Source: Nitrospirota bacterium
GTDB taxonomy: Bacteria > Nitrospirota > Nitrospiria > Nitrospirales > Nitrospiraceae
Assembly: GCA_002737345.1 (NCBI GenBank)
Contig: NSIK01000034.1
Span: 1 to 64,000, forward strand
Direction of reading: 5' to 3'
DNA length: 64,000 nucleotides
The translations under genes were made by a program, and so were the position numbers. Below, in pieces: positions 52,065 to 61,821 of this stretch; position 1 is the stretch's first letter, and the number at the start of each line of letters is the position of its first letter. Under the pieces are notes generated by a model, which saw only the letters and a program-made list of their open reading frames with translations, searched no databases and was not told where the DNA came from.

Positions 52065-53406
52065 ATTGTTTGGCACAGACGGGGTTCGCGGGGTCGCCAA
52101 TCTCGATCCGATGACCAGCGAAATGGCGATGCAGTTGGGACGGGCCGCCGCGCATTTGTTTATGCGCCGAGCCGGACGACACCAGATCGTGATCGGCAAG
52201 GATACCCGCATCTCTGGCTATATGTTGGAATCGGCTTTGACCTCCGGGATCTGTTCGATGGGCGTGGATGTGTTGCTGGTGGGTCCGATGCCAACTCCGG
52301 CGATTGCATTTTTGACCAGAAGCCTCCGGGCCGATGCGGGGGTGATGATTTCGGCCTCACATAATCCCTATCAGGATAACGGCATCAAGTTTTTCTCCAG
52401 CGACGGAGTGAAGCTGCCAGATGAAATGGAGCAGCGCATCGAGAAACTCATCGTCTCGAACGAGATTGCCCATCTGAGGCCCACGGCCGATGCCGTCGGC
52501 AAGGCCTATCGCATCGACGATGCCGAAGGGCGCTATATCGAGTTCGTCAAACGATCTCTGCCCAAGAACATGGATTTCAAGGGACTCAAGGTCGTGGTCG
52601 ATTGCGCCAATGGCGCGGCCTACAAAGTCGCGCCGAAAGTCCTGCGCGAGCTCGGGGCAACGGTCGAGGTGATCGGCGATAAGCCAAACGGGATGAATAT
52701 TAATGCAGGCTGCGGAGCGGTTCATCCTGAATTGCTGCAGCAGGCGGTGCGTGAGGGTGGGGCGCATCTCGGTGTGGCGCTTGACGGGGATGCCGATCGC
52801 GCTCTCTTCGTCTGCGCGCAGGGCCGAGTCCTGGGCGGAGATCCTATTATGGCGATGTTGGCGCTGGATCTGAATCGCCAGGGACAGTTGGCCAAGCAGA
52901 CGGTGGTGGGGACCGTCATGAGCAACTTCGGGCTGGAACGCGCCATGGCGAAGGCCGGTATCACGCTGGTGCGGACTGCCGTCGGCGACCGATATTTGCT
53001 CGAACGGATGTCGGCTGACGGGTATAACTTCGGGGGGGAGCAGTCGGGTCATTTTATCTTCCTGGATCATAGTACGACCGGTGACGGGCTGCTCGCAGCG
53101 CTGCAAGTGTTGTCGTTGATGAAACGGACAGACAAATCCCTGTTGGACTTGGCCCAGGCCATGACGGCAGTCCCGCAAGTCTTGCTCAATGTGAAGGTGG
53201 CGACGAAGCCGGACCTCGATACAGTCCCAGAGCTGCAACAGGCCATTCGCGACAGTGAACAGCGCCTCAATGGCAGCGGACGTGTCTTGGTGCGGTACTC
53301 CGGAACCGAACCGCTCCTGCGGGTGATGGTTGAAGGGGAGCGCGATGATCAGATTCGCGACGTGGCCAATCGACTGGTCGAGGTTGTTAAGGCCCATATC
53401 GGGTAA
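52057..53406 (+). CDS. glmM: Phosphoglucosamine mutase
   Basis: 449 residues. [12 protein letters not shown] at the start. The phosphoserine loop is [18 protein letters not shown] near residue 100. The metal loop is [12 protein letters not shown]. The sugar loop is [10 protein letters not shown], and the phosphate-binding end is [19 protein letters not shown]. It makes glucosamine-1-phosphate for wall and LPS. Confidence 0.97.
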   Translation: MRKLFGTDGVRGVANLDPMTSEMAMQLGRAAAHLFMRRAGRHQIVIGKDTRISGYMLESALTSGICSMGVDVLLVGPMPTPAIAFLTRSLRADAGVMISASHNPYQDNGIKFFSSDGVKLPDEMEQRIEKLIVSNEIAHLRPTADAVGKAYRIDDAEGRYIEFVKRSLPKNMDFKGLKVVVDCANGAAYKVAPKVLRELGATVEVIGDKPNGMNINAGCGAVHPELLQQAVREGGAHLGVALDGDADRALFVCAQGRVLGGDPIMAMLALDLNRQGQLAKQTVVGTVMSNFGLERAMAKAGITLVRTAVGDRYLLERMSADGYNFGGEQSGHFIFLDHSTTGDGLLAALQVLSLMKRTDKSLLDLAQAMTAVPQVLLNVKVATKPDLDTVPELQQAIRDSEQRLNGSGRVLVRYSGTEPLLRVMVEGERDDQIRDVANRLVEVVKAHIG

Positions 53407-53409
53407 GTT

Positions 53410-53661
53410 TCAGTAGCATCCGCTTGAGGGGGGCATACGCTGCCGTCCCTGGCTAGTGCCTTTATCGCCGAGCTGTTTGTCGGATCGCAGCGTCCCCAGT
53501 TCCCCCTGTCCTCGCTTTTCCTGCTCATCCTCGCGGCGCACGGTGCTGGGCGCTCTCCGCAACACCGTCGCCATCGTCCGCCACGAATGGCTGCGGGCCA
53601 GCCCCAGACTGAAGGCTTCAGGCTCGTCAGCACTCATACGCCGATAAGATCGCATTCGCAT
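53410..53661 (-). pseudogene. Truncated IS30-family transposase N-terminus
   Basis: From an ATG at 53661 about 44 codons read as the IS30 helix-turn-helix head: YRRMSADEPEAFSLGLARSH then WRTMATVLRRAPSTVRRE. After this (below about 53530) the frame turns into Gln/Gly-rich junk and stops. No catalytic DDE part and no terminal inverted repeats are seen. It fills most of the 361-base spacer between glmM and mtnA. Confidence 0.65.
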
Positions 53662-53767
53662 GACAACACCGGAGCCCTTCCAGGCCTGAAGGGGTGTACT
53701 TGGAGTTAGAGCTCAAGAAGTAGTAGCCCCTTGCACTGCGCCGCGGTTCCCGCTACAAGATGCCCGT

Positions 53768-54799
53768 ATGGTTCCTACTGTTGAATGGAAAGACGGGGCA
53801 GTTCGATTGCTCGATCAAAGTCAGCTTCCTGGGAAGGTTGTATTCCTGGATTGCCGAGACTATCGGACGGTGGCTCGGGCGATTAAGGAGTTGGTTGTTC
53901 GCGGGGCACCTGCGATTGGCGTGACTGCAGCGATGGGTGTGGCGCTTGGCGCGCAATCAATTCAAACAGTACTTTACGATGAATTTATGAATGCGATTTT
54001 TGAGATCTGCGACTGTCTGGCTGCGACCAGGCCGACTGCCGTCAATCTCTTCTGGGCGATCGAGCGAATGAAGCGAAAGTTATCAGAATTACGGGAACGG
54101 CCTGTATCGGAGATTAAGCGGCTGCTCGTGGAGGAGTCGCAACGGATCCTGGATGAGGATATCGCGCTCTGCAAGGCGATGGGACAACATGGCGCGAAAC
54201 TCATTGCGAGCGGCCAAACAGTCCTGACCCATTGCAATGCAGGCGCATTGGCGACGGCTGGTTACGGCACCGCGCTCGGCGTGATTCGCGCAGCCTGGGA
54301 GCAGGGGAAGAAGATTCAGGTCATCGCGGATGAGACCAGGCCTGTGCTGCAAGGCGCGAGGCTGACAGCCTGGGAACTGATGCAGGACAAGATTCCTGTC
54401 ACGCTCATCACGGACAATATGGCCGGCGCGCTCATGAAACAGGGGAAGATTCAACTCTGTGTCGTGGGAGCTGACCGGATTGCCGCCAACGGGGATGTCG
54501 CGAATAAAATCGGGACCTATTCGGTTGCCGTGTTGGCGAAGGCTCACGGGATTCCCTTTTACGTGGCGGCTCCCTATTCCACAATCGATTTGAAGACGAA
54601 AACAGGAGCGGACATTCCGATCGAAGAGCGGAACCCGTTAGAGGTCACGGCCATCCACGGCAGCCCCGCGATCGCTCCAGTCGGAGTCGCGGTCTACAAT
54701 CCTGCCTTCGACGTGACGCCAGCTGAATTGATCACCGGCATCATCACCGAACGGGGCGTGTTTCGCCCCCAAGATCTGGCAGCGCAATTCGCCTCATAA
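53768..54799 (+). CDS. mtnA: Methylthioribose-1-phosphate isomerase
   Basis: 343 residues. [40 protein letters not shown] (catalytic Cys) and [20 protein letters not shown] are diagnostic, with [18 protein letters not shown] (catalytic Asp). It isomerises methylthioribose-1-phosphate in methionine salvage. No Shine-Dalgarno site precedes the ATG. No other mtn gene is close. Confidence 0.94.
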   Translation: MVPTVEWKDGAVRLLDQSQLPGKVVFLDCRDYRTVARAIKELVVRGAPAIGVTAAMGVALGAQSIQTVLYDEFMNAIFEICDCLAATRPTAVNLFWAIERMKRKLSELRERPVSEIKRLLVEESQRILDEDIALCKAMGQHGAKLIASGQTVLTHCNAGALATAGYGTALGVIRAAWEQGKKIQVIADETRPVLQGARLTAWELMQDKIPVTLITDNMAGALMKQGKIQLCVVGADRIAANGDVANKIGTYSVAVLAKAHGIPFYVAAPYSTIDLKTKTGADIPIEERNPLEVTAIHGSPAIAPVGVAVYNPAFDVTPAELITGIITERGVFRPQDLAAQFAS

Positions 54800-54815
54800 G
54801 TAAGTCCTCGCTCCC

Positions 54816-54844
54816 TTGCAAGGCTGGCAGCCCCTCCTTATAAT
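54816..54844 (+). promoter_or_regulatory. Promoter of ndk
   Basis: TTGCAA (4 of 6), 17 bases, perfect TATAAT, about 55 bases before the ndk ATG. The leader carries GGTGGAGGAAG about 12 bases before the ATG. Confidence 0.72.
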
Positions 54845-54898
54845 GGGCCGGTCAATTTCGATATTTTCTATCATTAGGGTGGAGGAAGAGTTCAAGCG

Positions 54899-55318
54899 AT
54901 GAGTGAACGAACATTAGCGATTATCAAGCCGGATGCAGTCAAAAATAACGCGATTGGTGACATTATTGCCAGCTATGAAAAATCCGGGTTGACGCCGGTG
55001 GCCATGCGCATGATGCAGTTTTCGAAAGCCACCGCCGAGGGATTTTATTCCGTGCATAAGGCCCGTCAATTCTTCGATAGCCTCTGCACGTTCATGTCGT
55101 CCGGCCCGGTCGTGGTGCTGGTCCTGCAAGGCGACAACGCGATCAAGACGAACCGTGAGCTGATGGGCGCGACCGATCCGGCCAAGGCGGCAGCGGGCAC
55201 GATCCGCAAGGCGCATGGGGCAAACATCGAGTTCAACGCGGTGCATGGGTCCGATTCGCCGGAGACCGCCCAGTTCGAGATCGCCTATTTCTTTCCCTTG
55301 ATGGAAATCGCCGGATAG
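54899..55318 (+). CDS. ndk: Nucleoside diphosphate kinase
   Basis: 139 residues. [20 protein letters not shown] at the start, [18 protein letters not shown] in the middle, and the phospho-His motif [20 protein letters not shown]. It equilibrates nucleoside triphosphates. Full length. Confidence 0.97.
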   Translation: MSERTLAIIKPDAVKNNAIGDIIASYEKSGLTPVAMRMMQFSKATAEGFYSVHKARQFFDSLCTFMSSGPVVVLVLQGDNAIKTNRELMGATDPAKAAAGTIRKAHGANIEFNAVHGSDSPETAQFEIAYFFPLMEIAG

Positions 55319-55382
55319 GGGTCTGTCGGTCGGCGTGAGCGCCTGCGTCCCCTGACCAGGGTTTTCTTCACAAGGAGCGTGC

Positions 55383-55769
55383 ATGATTCCAAAAGATCTC
55401 CGGTACCACCAAGAGCATGAATGGGTGCGCGTGAGCGGCCAGCAGGCGACGGTCGGCATCAGTCATTTTGCCCAGGATGCGTTGGGCGACATCGTCTTTA
55501 TCGATATGCCGAAGCCAGGCGCTGCCGTCAAGGCGGGGCAGCAGATTGGTGAGGTCGAATCAACCAAGACCACCTCCACGATCTACACGCCCGTGAGCGG
55601 CACGATCGCGAAGATCAATACTGATTTGAAAGATCATCCGGAGGCGGTGAACTCCGATCCTTACAGCAAGGGCTGGATGGTGACGATTGATCTCTCCAAT
55701 GCTGGTGAAGTTGAGCAGCTAATGACGGCAGCGCAGTACGAGGATTTTCTCTCCACGCAAAAGCATTGA
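55383..55769 (+). CDS. gcvH: Glycine cleavage system H protein
   Basis: 128 residues. HEWVRVSGQQATVGISHFAQ, then LGDIVFIDMPKPGAAVKAGQ. The lipoylation site is GEVESTKTTSTIYTPVSG with the modified Lys in the hairpin. AAGGAG precedes the ATG. It is followed at 9 bases by lpd, giving an H-protein/E3 pair; P and T proteins are not in the window. Confidence 0.95.
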   Translation: MIPKDLRYHQEHEWVRVSGQQATVGISHFAQDALGDIVFIDMPKPGAAVKAGQQIGEVESTKTTSTIYTPVSGTIAKINTDLKDHPEAVNSDPYSKGWMVTIDLSNAGEVEQLMTAAQYEDFLSTQKH

Positions 55770-55778
55770 TTCGCTCCC

Positions 55779-57212
55779 ATGGCTAAACACATCGCCATTG
55801 TCGGCGCGGGACCTGGTGGGTATGTCGCGGCGATTCGGGCGGCCCAACTGGGCGCCCGCGTCACCGTCATCGAGTCGCATGTGTTGGGTGGCGTCTGTTT
55901 GAATTGGGGCTGCATTCCCAGTAAGGCCCTCCTTTCAGTCGTCGAGCTCGGCGACAAGGTCAAAAAATCAGAAGATCTGGGGCTACTTGTTCACGGGCCG
56001 GTCACGTACGATCTCGCCAAGATGGTCGCCAGAAAAAATAAGGTCGTCGCGACGCTCGTGAAGGGTATTGCGACGCTGTTCAAGGCTTGGAACATCGAAC
56101 AGGTGCAGGGGCGTGGATCGTTGAAGGACCGGCAGACGGTCATGGTGACTTCAGCCGATGGAGCGGTGCGGGACATTCAGGCTGACGCGATCGTGATTGC
56201 CACCGGGTCGTCCTGGCCGAACCTGCCGCAGTTTCCCATCGACGGGCAGCAGGTGCTCACCAGCCAACATCTTCTGGAGCTCGATCGGATTCCTGCCAGT
56301 CTCTTGATCGTCGGCGGGGGAGTCGAAGGCTGCGAGTTCGCGGCGCTCTACAGTGGGCTCGGGACGAAGGTCACCATTGTTGAATTGCTGTCGCGCGTAC
56401 TCCCCTTGGAGGATGAGGAGATTTCCTCAACGATGGAGCGGGAGCTGAAGAAGCGCGGCGTGACGGTGTTGACCAAGAACAGTGTTGAGAAATTTGACCG
56501 ATCACCGACTGCTATTGCCGCTCATCTCAAAGATGGCACGCAGGTTACGGCTGAGAAGCTGTTGGTGTCCGTGGGGCGAGGATTAAATAGCCAAGGACTT
56601 GGGCTGGAGCTGGTGGGGGTACAGACGGGCAGGCGGGGGGAGATCCTCGTCAACGACCGGATGGAAACTACCGTGCCAGGGGTCTATGCCATTGGTGACG
56701 TGGTTGGCAAGGTCATGTTGGCGCATGTGGCCTCGGCTCAGGGCAAAGTGGTGGCCGAGAATATTATGGGGCATGAGACGCAGGTCCGCTACGACGTCAT
56801 CCCTGCCGGAATCTTTACCCTGCCTGAGATCGGTCGTGTGGGTATCACGGAACAGCAGGCCCGAGCGCGAGCCCAGGCGGCTGGGCAGAACCCAGACAGC
56901 TCAGTTGCAGTAGGGCGTTTTCGCTATGCAGGCTTGGGGAAAGCGCAAGCGACAGGGGACACGACGGGCCTGTTCAAAGTCATTGCCGAGTCGCCTGGCG
57001 GGAAAATTCTGGGTGTCCATATTGTCGGAGCGCACGCAGCCGACCTGGTGCATGAAGCGGCTTTGGCGATGCAGGTCGGCGCGACGGTGACGCAAATGGC
57101 GGAGATGATTCATGCCCATCCGACATTGTCAGAGGGCCTGATGGAAGCGGCGGAAGATATCGAAGGGAAAGCGATTCATCAAATCAGGAGCAAAGATGTC
57201 GTAAAGTCATGA
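55779..57212 (+). CDS. lpdA: Dihydrolipoyl dehydrogenase (E3)
   Basis: 477 residues. FAD loop AIVGAGPGGYVAAIRAAQLG, redox disulfide GGVCLNWGCIPSKALL, NAD loop LLIVGGGVEGCEFAALYSGL, and the catalytic His in HAHPTLSEGLMEAAED. It reoxidises lipoyl groups of GcvH or of 2-oxoacid dehydrogenases. Co-transcribed with gcvH. Confidence 0.95.
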   Translation: MAKHIAIVGAGPGGYVAAIRAAQLGARVTVIESHVLGGVCLNWGCIPSKALLSVVELGDKVKKSEDLGLLVHGPVTYDLAKMVARKNKVVATLVKGIATLFKAWNIEQVQGRGSLKDRQTVMVTSADGAVRDIQADAIVIATGSSWPNLPQFPIDGQQVLTSQHLLELDRIPASLLIVGGGVEGCEFAALYSGLGTKVTIVELLSRVLPLEDEEISSTMERELKKRGVTVLTKNSVEKFDRSPTAIAAHLKDGTQVTAEKLLVSVGRGLNSQGLGLELVGVQTGRRGEILVNDRMETTVPGVYAIGDVVGKVMLAHVASAQGKVVAENIMGHETQVRYDVIPAGIFTLPEIGRVGITEQQARARAQAAGQNPDSSVAVGRFRYAGLGKAQATGDTTGLFKVIAESPGGKILGVHIVGAHAADLVHEAALAMQVGATVTQMAEMIHAHPTLSEGLMEAAEDIEGKAIHQIRSKDVVKS

Positions 57213-57311
57213 AGTCATTAGGCGACCAAGTCGTTGGACTTGTGACTTGAGACGTTAGGCCTTCACCGTGACGCCGGAAGCCAGTTCTATCGCTAAGAGG
57301 AAGACGACGAC

Positions 57312-58526
57312 ATGAGCGAACTCTCCCGTCAACTTGATCTGATCCTCCGTGGAGTCGTGGAGGTCATTCAACGGGCCGAACTTGAGTCGAAGCTGATCAG
57401 GTCCTTGAAGGAGAACCGGCCGCTACGCGTAAAGGCCGGTTTCGATCCGACTGCGCCAGATCTACATCTGGGCCACACGGTCTTGATTCACAAGCTCAAG
57501 CACTTTCAGGAGCTGGGGCATCAAGTGATCTTCTTGATCGGTGATTTTACCGGCATGATTGGCGATCCGACTGGCCAGTCGGAAACACGCGTCGCCCTGT
57601 CGAAAGAAAAAGTCTTGGAGAATGCCAAGACCTACGAGCGGCAGATCTTCAAGATCCTTGATCCCGCCAAGACCCTGGTAGAGTTCAATAGCCGCTGGAT
57701 GAGCCCGATGACGGCGGAGGGGCTCATCCATCTGAGTGCCCATAGCAGCGTCGCGCGGATGCTGGAGCGGGACGATTTCCATAAGCGCTACCATGAACAG
57801 AAGCCGATCAGTATCCATGAGTTCATGTACCCGCTTGTGCAGGGCTACGATTCTGTGGCGCTCAAGTCCGATGTCGAGCTAGGCGGTACCGATCAGAAGT
57901 TCAATCTCTTGATGGGGCGTGAGCTGCAACGGGACTATGGTCAGGAGCCGCAAGTGGTGATCACGATGCCGTTGCTCGAAGGGACGGACGGCGTGAAGAA
58001 GATGAGCAAAAGCGCTGGAAACTATATCGCGCTGGAAGATAGTCCGAACGAAATGTTCGGGAAGCTCATGTCGATCAGCGATCTGTTGATGCTCCGGTAT
58101 TACGAGCTGCTCACAACGGAGGATTTGGCTGGCGTAAAGCCCGCGCATCCGATGGAAGCGAAGCAAGCGCTCGCTGCTCTCATTGTGGCGCGCTATCACG
58201 GGGCGGAAGCAGGCCAGCAGGCGCGGGTGGCCTTTCAGCAGAAGTTTTCCGAGCGGGAGTTTCCCGCGGAGCCCGATGTGAGCTTGATCTTGACTCAGGC
58301 AGATCTGCGAGAGGGTCAGACGATCAGTCTGGTTGATCTGGTAGCCAAGACTGGACTGGTTCCAAGTAAGAGCGAAGCCCGGAGGCTGATTATTCAAGGT
58401 GGGCTAGAAGTCGATGAGCAAAAGCAGGGCGATGCCACGGCGGTCTTATCGATGGTGCCGGGGAAGGTGTATCGCTTGAAAATCGGTCGGCGGAAGTTTG
58501 CGTTAGTTGAATTTCCGGGCTCGTGA
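57312..58526 (+). CDS. tyrS: Tyrosyl-tRNA synthetase
   Basis: 404 residues. [19 protein letters not shown] contains the HIGH-like HLGH, and [13 protein letters not shown] the KMSKS loop. [20 protein letters not shown] binds tyrosine. The C-terminal S4 domain ([18 protein letters not shown]) binds tRNA. The preceding 99 bases have no clear promoter. Confidence 0.96.
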   Translation: MSELSRQLDLILRGVVEVIQRAELESKLIRSLKENRPLRVKAGFDPTAPDLHLGHTVLIHKLKHFQELGHQVIFLIGDFTGMIGDPTGQSETRVALSKEKVLENAKTYERQIFKILDPAKTLVEFNSRWMSPMTAEGLIHLSAHSSVARMLERDDFHKRYHEQKPISIHEFMYPLVQGYDSVALKSDVELGGTDQKFNLLMGRELQRDYGQEPQVVITMPLLEGTDGVKKMSKSAGNYIALEDSPNEMFGKLMSISDLLMLRYYELLTTEDLAGVKPAHPMEAKQALAALIVARYHGAEAGQQARVAFQQKFSEREFPAEPDVSLILTQADLREGQTISLVDLVAKTGLVPSKSEARRLIIQGGLEVDEQKQGDATAVLSMVPGKVYRLKIGRRKFALVEFPGS

Positions 58527-58537
58527 TCAAGAGTTTC

Positions 58538-58567
58538 TTGACTTGGCCTAGAGGCCCGTCGTAGGAT
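58538..58567 (+). promoter_or_regulatory. Promoter of tRNA-Gly
   Basis: TTGACT (5 of 6), 18 bases, TAGGAT (4 of 6). The expected start point is about 5-7 bases before the tRNA. Confidence 0.6.
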
Positions 58568-58579
58568 TCGCTTCAGTGA

Positions 58580-58654
58580 GCGGGCGTAGCTCAGTGGTAG
58601 AGTCCTTGCTTCCCAAGCAAGTTGTCGTGGGTTCAAATCCCATCGCCCGCTCCA
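58580..58654 (+). tRNA. tRNA-Gly (anticodon CCC)
   Basis: 75 bases including encoded CCA. Acceptor GCGGGCG pairs with CGCCCGC, anticodon stem CTTGC/GCAAG encloses TTCCCAA, and the T-arm has GTTCAAATC. Reads GGG codons. The following 58655-58853 (199 bases) has no supported gene. Confidence 0.95.
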
Positions 58655-58853
58655 ACACTTTCAATCGCTTGTGCTGCTTCAGCGTGCTGCCCCTCCTGCG
58701 TAGTTCCTGTTCCCGTCACGGTTGGGTTTGCATTCTCCCCCTCGCGCTTCGATTCCGTCGCGATCTGCGTCCTCGCCATCGTCACCTTCCCAAACCCTAA
58801 GACTCTCGCAAGCGCCCCATGCAGGTGGGTAGGCGGAAGCTTGAGGGCTGAGA

Positions 58854-59294
58854 CTAGGAAGGAGTCGTGCGTTTCGGAACCGGCCGGCCTTCTTCTAAGT
58901 CTTGCAGGTCGGCCCAGGTTGTGAGGTCGGTGCGGGAGGGATCGATGGAGTCCAGGAGTTTTTTGAAGTAGGCCTGCTTGTCCGGCGTGCTGGGTCCGCG
59001 AGTCAGCATCGTTCGGTTCCATGCTTCCAACTCGGCTTGGGGATGGGCTTTGGCTGCCCCGATGAACCAGCTCACCCTTGCCTCGTCCGAGGGGTTGGCC
59101 TTGACTGCGGCGGTGAATTGCTTAACCGTGATGCCGGCAAATTCCAGGAGCCGGTCATCCATGGGGCAGGGATAGATGTATTCGCCTTCGGTACCGGTCA
59201 ACGTAGCGCGGCATTTGTCGATCATTCTCGCCAGATGGACATAGCCTTCTAGCTTGCAGTTCATGCTGCGGGGAAATGAGGTTCGAAGATCCAT
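58854..59294 (-). CDS. DUF5069 domain protein
   Basis: 146 residues from the ATG at 59294. The signature MDLRTSFPRSMNCKLEGYVH, then ARMIDKCRATLTGTEGEYIY and PCPMDDRLLEFAGITVKQF, matches the DUF5069 family, whose function is unknown. The C-terminal half has conserved Trp/Asn residues (WFIGAAKAHPQAELEAWN). Confidence 0.85.
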   Translation of the reverse strand: MDLRTSFPRSMNCKLEGYVHLARMIDKCRATLTGTEGEYIYPCPMDDRLLEFAGITVKQFTAAVKANPSDEARVSWFIGAAKAHPQAELEAWNRTMLTRGPSTPDKQAYFKKLLDSIDPSRTDLTTWADLQDLEEGRPVPKRTTPS

Positions 59295-59303
59295 GTTTCG
59301 TTG

Positions 59304-59347
59304 GCCGCTTGCTGCGGCTCGCTGGACGGCCTTTTTGACCATCCAGC
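59304..59347. repeat. Partial intergenic inverted-repeat element
   Basis: Two stacked hairpins: GCCGC/GCGGC (59304-59318) and GCTGGACGG/CCATCCAGC (59321-59347, one mismatch that is a G-U pair on the minus strand). It resembles the right half of the element at 7247-7363. It lies between two same-strand genes and could reduce read-through. Confidence 0.45.
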
Positions 59348-59385
59348 GAGCGCGATCTCGCGGACAGGCTTTCGCGTACTTTTTG

Positions 59386-60060
59386 TTAGACCAACTTGTG
59401 ATTCTTGAACGTCAGATTCCTCACGCCAACTTCGCCGTTTTCGTAAGAAATATTCCGGCGGGTGGCCGGGAGATCTGCTGTTCCGATTCGGATGTAGGTA
59501 TCGGTGATGCTTTCCGCGTTGGTCAGCTTCCCGTCGGTGGGGGAATAGTAGTACACGCTGTACTTGGTCGTCAGGTGCTTGTGGTCCTGGGTGACGGCGC
59601 TTTCTTCCACGTTGATCGTGAAGGCAAATGGCGTCATGCCGGGATGGGCCATCTTGCGGTTGATCTGGGTGATGCGGTTGTCCTTGAGGCGATAGAACGA
59701 GTTTGAGCCGTGGATGGTCAGCTTCGTGCCGAAAGGATGCCCGTCTTCTTCCATCGTCAGAGAATATTTGCCATCCGACTCGTCGAAGCTTCTGGGGCCG
59801 CGGTGCACGGCGATCATGCCGAGCTGTTCCTGCACCCACTTCTGCGCGTCGGCATCGTCTAACTGGACCGAAACTTCACGCGGGCCTTTCACCATGATCG
59901 GTCCGCTAGTTTCCTTCCCGTTCACGTTGACGGTTAGGTCTGCCGTGAATCCCTTGAAGTCTTTGTCCCAGCGCGCGGTCTTCTCGAAGGCCTGGCGCAG
60001 CATTTCGCGGGCTTTGGGGTCATCGGCGACGGTCGGGGCATTTGGTTTCTGATGTTCCAT
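59386..60060 (-). CDS. DUF3386 family-like protein
   Basis: 224 residues. DDPKAREMLRQAFEKTARWD, then DFKGFTADLTVNVNGKETSG and the beta-rich middle, resemble DUF3386 proteins known from cyanobacteria. No signal peptide or membrane helix is seen. AAGGAG lies 5 bases before the ATG. The function is unknown. Confidence 0.65.
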   Translation of the reverse strand: MEHQKPNAPTVADDPKAREMLRQAFEKTARWDKDFKGFTADLTVNVNGKETSGPIMVKGPREVSVQLDDADAQKWVQEQLGMIAVHRGPRSFDESDGKYSLTMEEDGHPFGTKLTIHGSNSFYRLKDNRITQINRKMAHPGMTPFAFTINVEESAVTQDHKHLTTKYSVYYYSPTDGKLTNAESITDTYIRIGTADLPATRRNISYENGEVGVRNLTFKNHKLV

Positions 60061-60090
60061 GGGGCTCCTTGTGATTCAAATAAGGTACGT

Positions 60091-60120
60091 ATTATACGCT
60101 TCAACGAAAACCAGCCACAA
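60091..60120 (-). promoter_or_regulatory. Putative promoter for the DUF3386-like gene
   Basis: On the minus strand TTGTGG, 18 bases, perfect TATAAT, 30 bases before the ATG at 60060. Confidence 0.55.
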
Positions 60121-60297
60121 GCGCTCTCCTGCGCATGGGAGGTGCCTGGCGCGACAGGCGCGAGGCGCAGCCCCTGGTTTGGCCGGCCTCGTCCCTCCCG
60201 CGCCTCGTTCTTGCGCCGGGCTGGAAGACCTAGAAGAAATTGAGTATTTCCGCTATACTGTGCCGCGCGGGGGTTTATTCCCACGTAGAAGGAAAGG

Positions 60298-60711
60298 ATG
60301 GCTATGGAACGACGGGTTGCTTCCCATACCGAAGAAGAAGAGATGAACCATCGTCGCAAGCTGCTGAATGCCGCGAAGCGGGGCGATCAGAAGGCCATTG
60401 GCAAGCTCCTTGAGATCTATCAAGTGCGTATCCATAGCGGCGATATGGTTCAGAAGTTGAATAAAACCTCTGCGACACACAAACTTCAGGCACAGCTCGC
60501 TGAAGGGAAGCCAGTGAAGGGCGGGGGGGGAAGTCATGGCAAAAAGACAGCGCCTGTGAAGCCAGCGCCAGTCAAGGCTGCGCCGGCCAAACCAGTCGCG
60601 GCAAAGTCGGCCCCAGCGAAGGCCACAGCGAAATCGAAGGCGAAGCGGAAAGTTGCGCCGAAGGTGAAAGCGAAACCAGCGAAAGCTGCCGCAGCGAAAC
60701 GCAAGAAGTAG
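60298..60711 (+). CDS. Basic protein with histone H1-like Lys/Ala/Pro tail
   Basis: 137 residues. Residues 1-65 are helical (HRRKLLNAAKRGDQKAIGKL, then LEIYQVRIHSGDMV). Residues 75-137 are almost only Lys, Ala, Pro and Val in KPAPVKAAPAK-type repeats, as in bacterial histone H1-like and AlgP-like tails that bind DNA. An AAGGA site overlaps the first ATG; 60304 is an alternative start. Confidence 0.75.
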   Translation: MAMERRVASHTEEEEMNHRRKLLNAAKRGDQKAIGKLLEIYQVRIHSGDMVQKLNKTSATHKLQAQLAEGKPVKGGGGSHGKKTAPVKPAPVKAAPAKPVAAKSAPAKATAKSKAKRKVAPKVKAKPAKAAAAKRKK

Positions 60712-60721
60712 CAGACTACGA

Positions 60722-61018
60722 CTATTGGACGGCTACCCGGAGTCCCCCTCCCGCTAGTTTGGCGGCGATTTCTTCCGCTTGTTCCAGCGTACCAGAAAAC
60801 ACGATAGCTTCCCCATTATGGTCGATCTTCCAGGCCAGCTCGAAAGCCTTCGAGCTGGTCATGCTTGGAATGTGCTGGCAAAAGAGGTCGACCACTTGCT
60901 GGTAGGTGTGGCACTCGCAGTTGAGCACGATGACGCGCGCCTCAAGCCCAGTAGTGGTGCCGGTGCTGCCGATCTCTGTTGGGATGGGGGGCGCGAGGGG
61001 AGTCTTGATACCTGCCAT
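60722..61018 (-). CDS. clpS: ClpS-like Clp protease adaptor
   Basis: 98 residues. The core VIVLNCECHTYQQVVDLFCQ, KAFELAWKIDHNGEAIVFSG and the final QAEEIAAKLAGGGLRVAV fit ClpS. ClpS hands N-degron substrates to ClpA/ClpC. The substrate-pocket Asn and His are present, but the usual NDD reads NCE. No clpA is adjacent. Confidence 0.8.
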   Translation of the reverse strand: MAGIKTPLAPPIPTEIGSTGTTTGLEARVIVLNCECHTYQQVVDLFCQHIPSMTSSKAFELAWKIDHNGEAIVFSGTLEQAEEIAAKLAGGGLRVAVQ

Positions 61019-61050
61019 AGGAGGCGATTCTAGCAGAATTTATCCCGATT

Positions 61051-61731
61051 TTAATATCCGGTGCGGACGAGCAGATGGTTAGTGCTCGGCCAGTTCTCTC
61101 GAGCGCAGGATTGCGCATAGAGTGCGAAGTGGGCGGGGGAGTCGGTGGCGGGTTGAAGCTGCAGGACCAACGCCAGGGTCTGGGTGTAGACCAGCGCGGC
61201 GGAAGTCTTCACCAGGGCCAGTCCATATTCGAAGCGGTATCCCTCTTCACGCGTCACGTTATTTCTGCACAGGCCTCTGACCTTCGCGAGATCATAGTCC
61301 TCCTGTCTGAACGAATCGTCCATGAGGTGGAGGAGTGCGACAGGGCCAGGCACGAGACTGTCGCCGATACGAAGGCTGTGGGCGGGTTCGAACAGTCCCC
61401 GTTGGAGCCGGCGGTCCTGGCAGAGCGCGCGATGAAAGCAGGAACGCCAGAGGGGATCGCATAGGTCGCGATCGACGGCTGCTGCGACGGTCGGGGACAG
61501 GGGGCCGCTCACATCGTGCCCTTGCCGGAGCCGTCCTGACGCGATGAGATCCGGAAAGCTCATGCCCATGCGGTCTGGGAACGCTGTCATTCCTGACATG
61601 GGGGTCAATTGGAGCGCCATGAAGTCGCGGAAGTGGACAGTCGCAAAGCGAGTCAGGAGCCGGGCCAGGGTCTCCGGATGGCAGAGATGAAAGGGATAGA
61701 ACAGCCCCTGGGGTATTCGTAGTTGCTTCAT
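61051..61731 (-). CDS. Conserved hypothetical protein
   Basis: 226 residues from the ATG at 61731. It starts MKQLRIPQGLFYPFHLCHPE and includes VHFRDFMALQLTPMSG and HDVSGPLSPTVAAAVDRDLC. No signal peptide, membrane helix or known motif. I have an impression of similar proteins in other environmental bacteria, without function. Confidence 0.65.
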   Translation of the reverse strand: MKQLRIPQGLFYPFHLCHPETLARLLTRFATVHFRDFMALQLTPMSGMTAFPDRMGMSFPDLIASGRLRQGHDVSGPLSPTVAAAVDRDLCDPLWRSCFHRALCQDRRLQRGLFEPAHSLRIGDSLVPGPVALLHLMDDSFRQEDYDLAKVRGLCRNNVTREEGYRFEYGLALVKTSAALVYTQTLALVLQLQPATDSPAHFALYAQSCARENWPSTNHLLVRTGY

Positions 61732-61821
61732 CGGGGGCCGATCACGTGATGCGGGGACGCTGCGGGCGTCTCGCACGGGGTGGAAACGTATTGTTGGTCG
61801 GGGCGCGCTGAGCCGCGAGGG

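Noticed and set aside
58633-58779. A 48-codon minus-strand ORF beginning MARTQIATESKREGENANP with an AAGG-type site before the ATG
   Set aside because: It runs into the antisense strand of the tRNA-Gly gene and ends there; composition is not convincing and no family is recognised.
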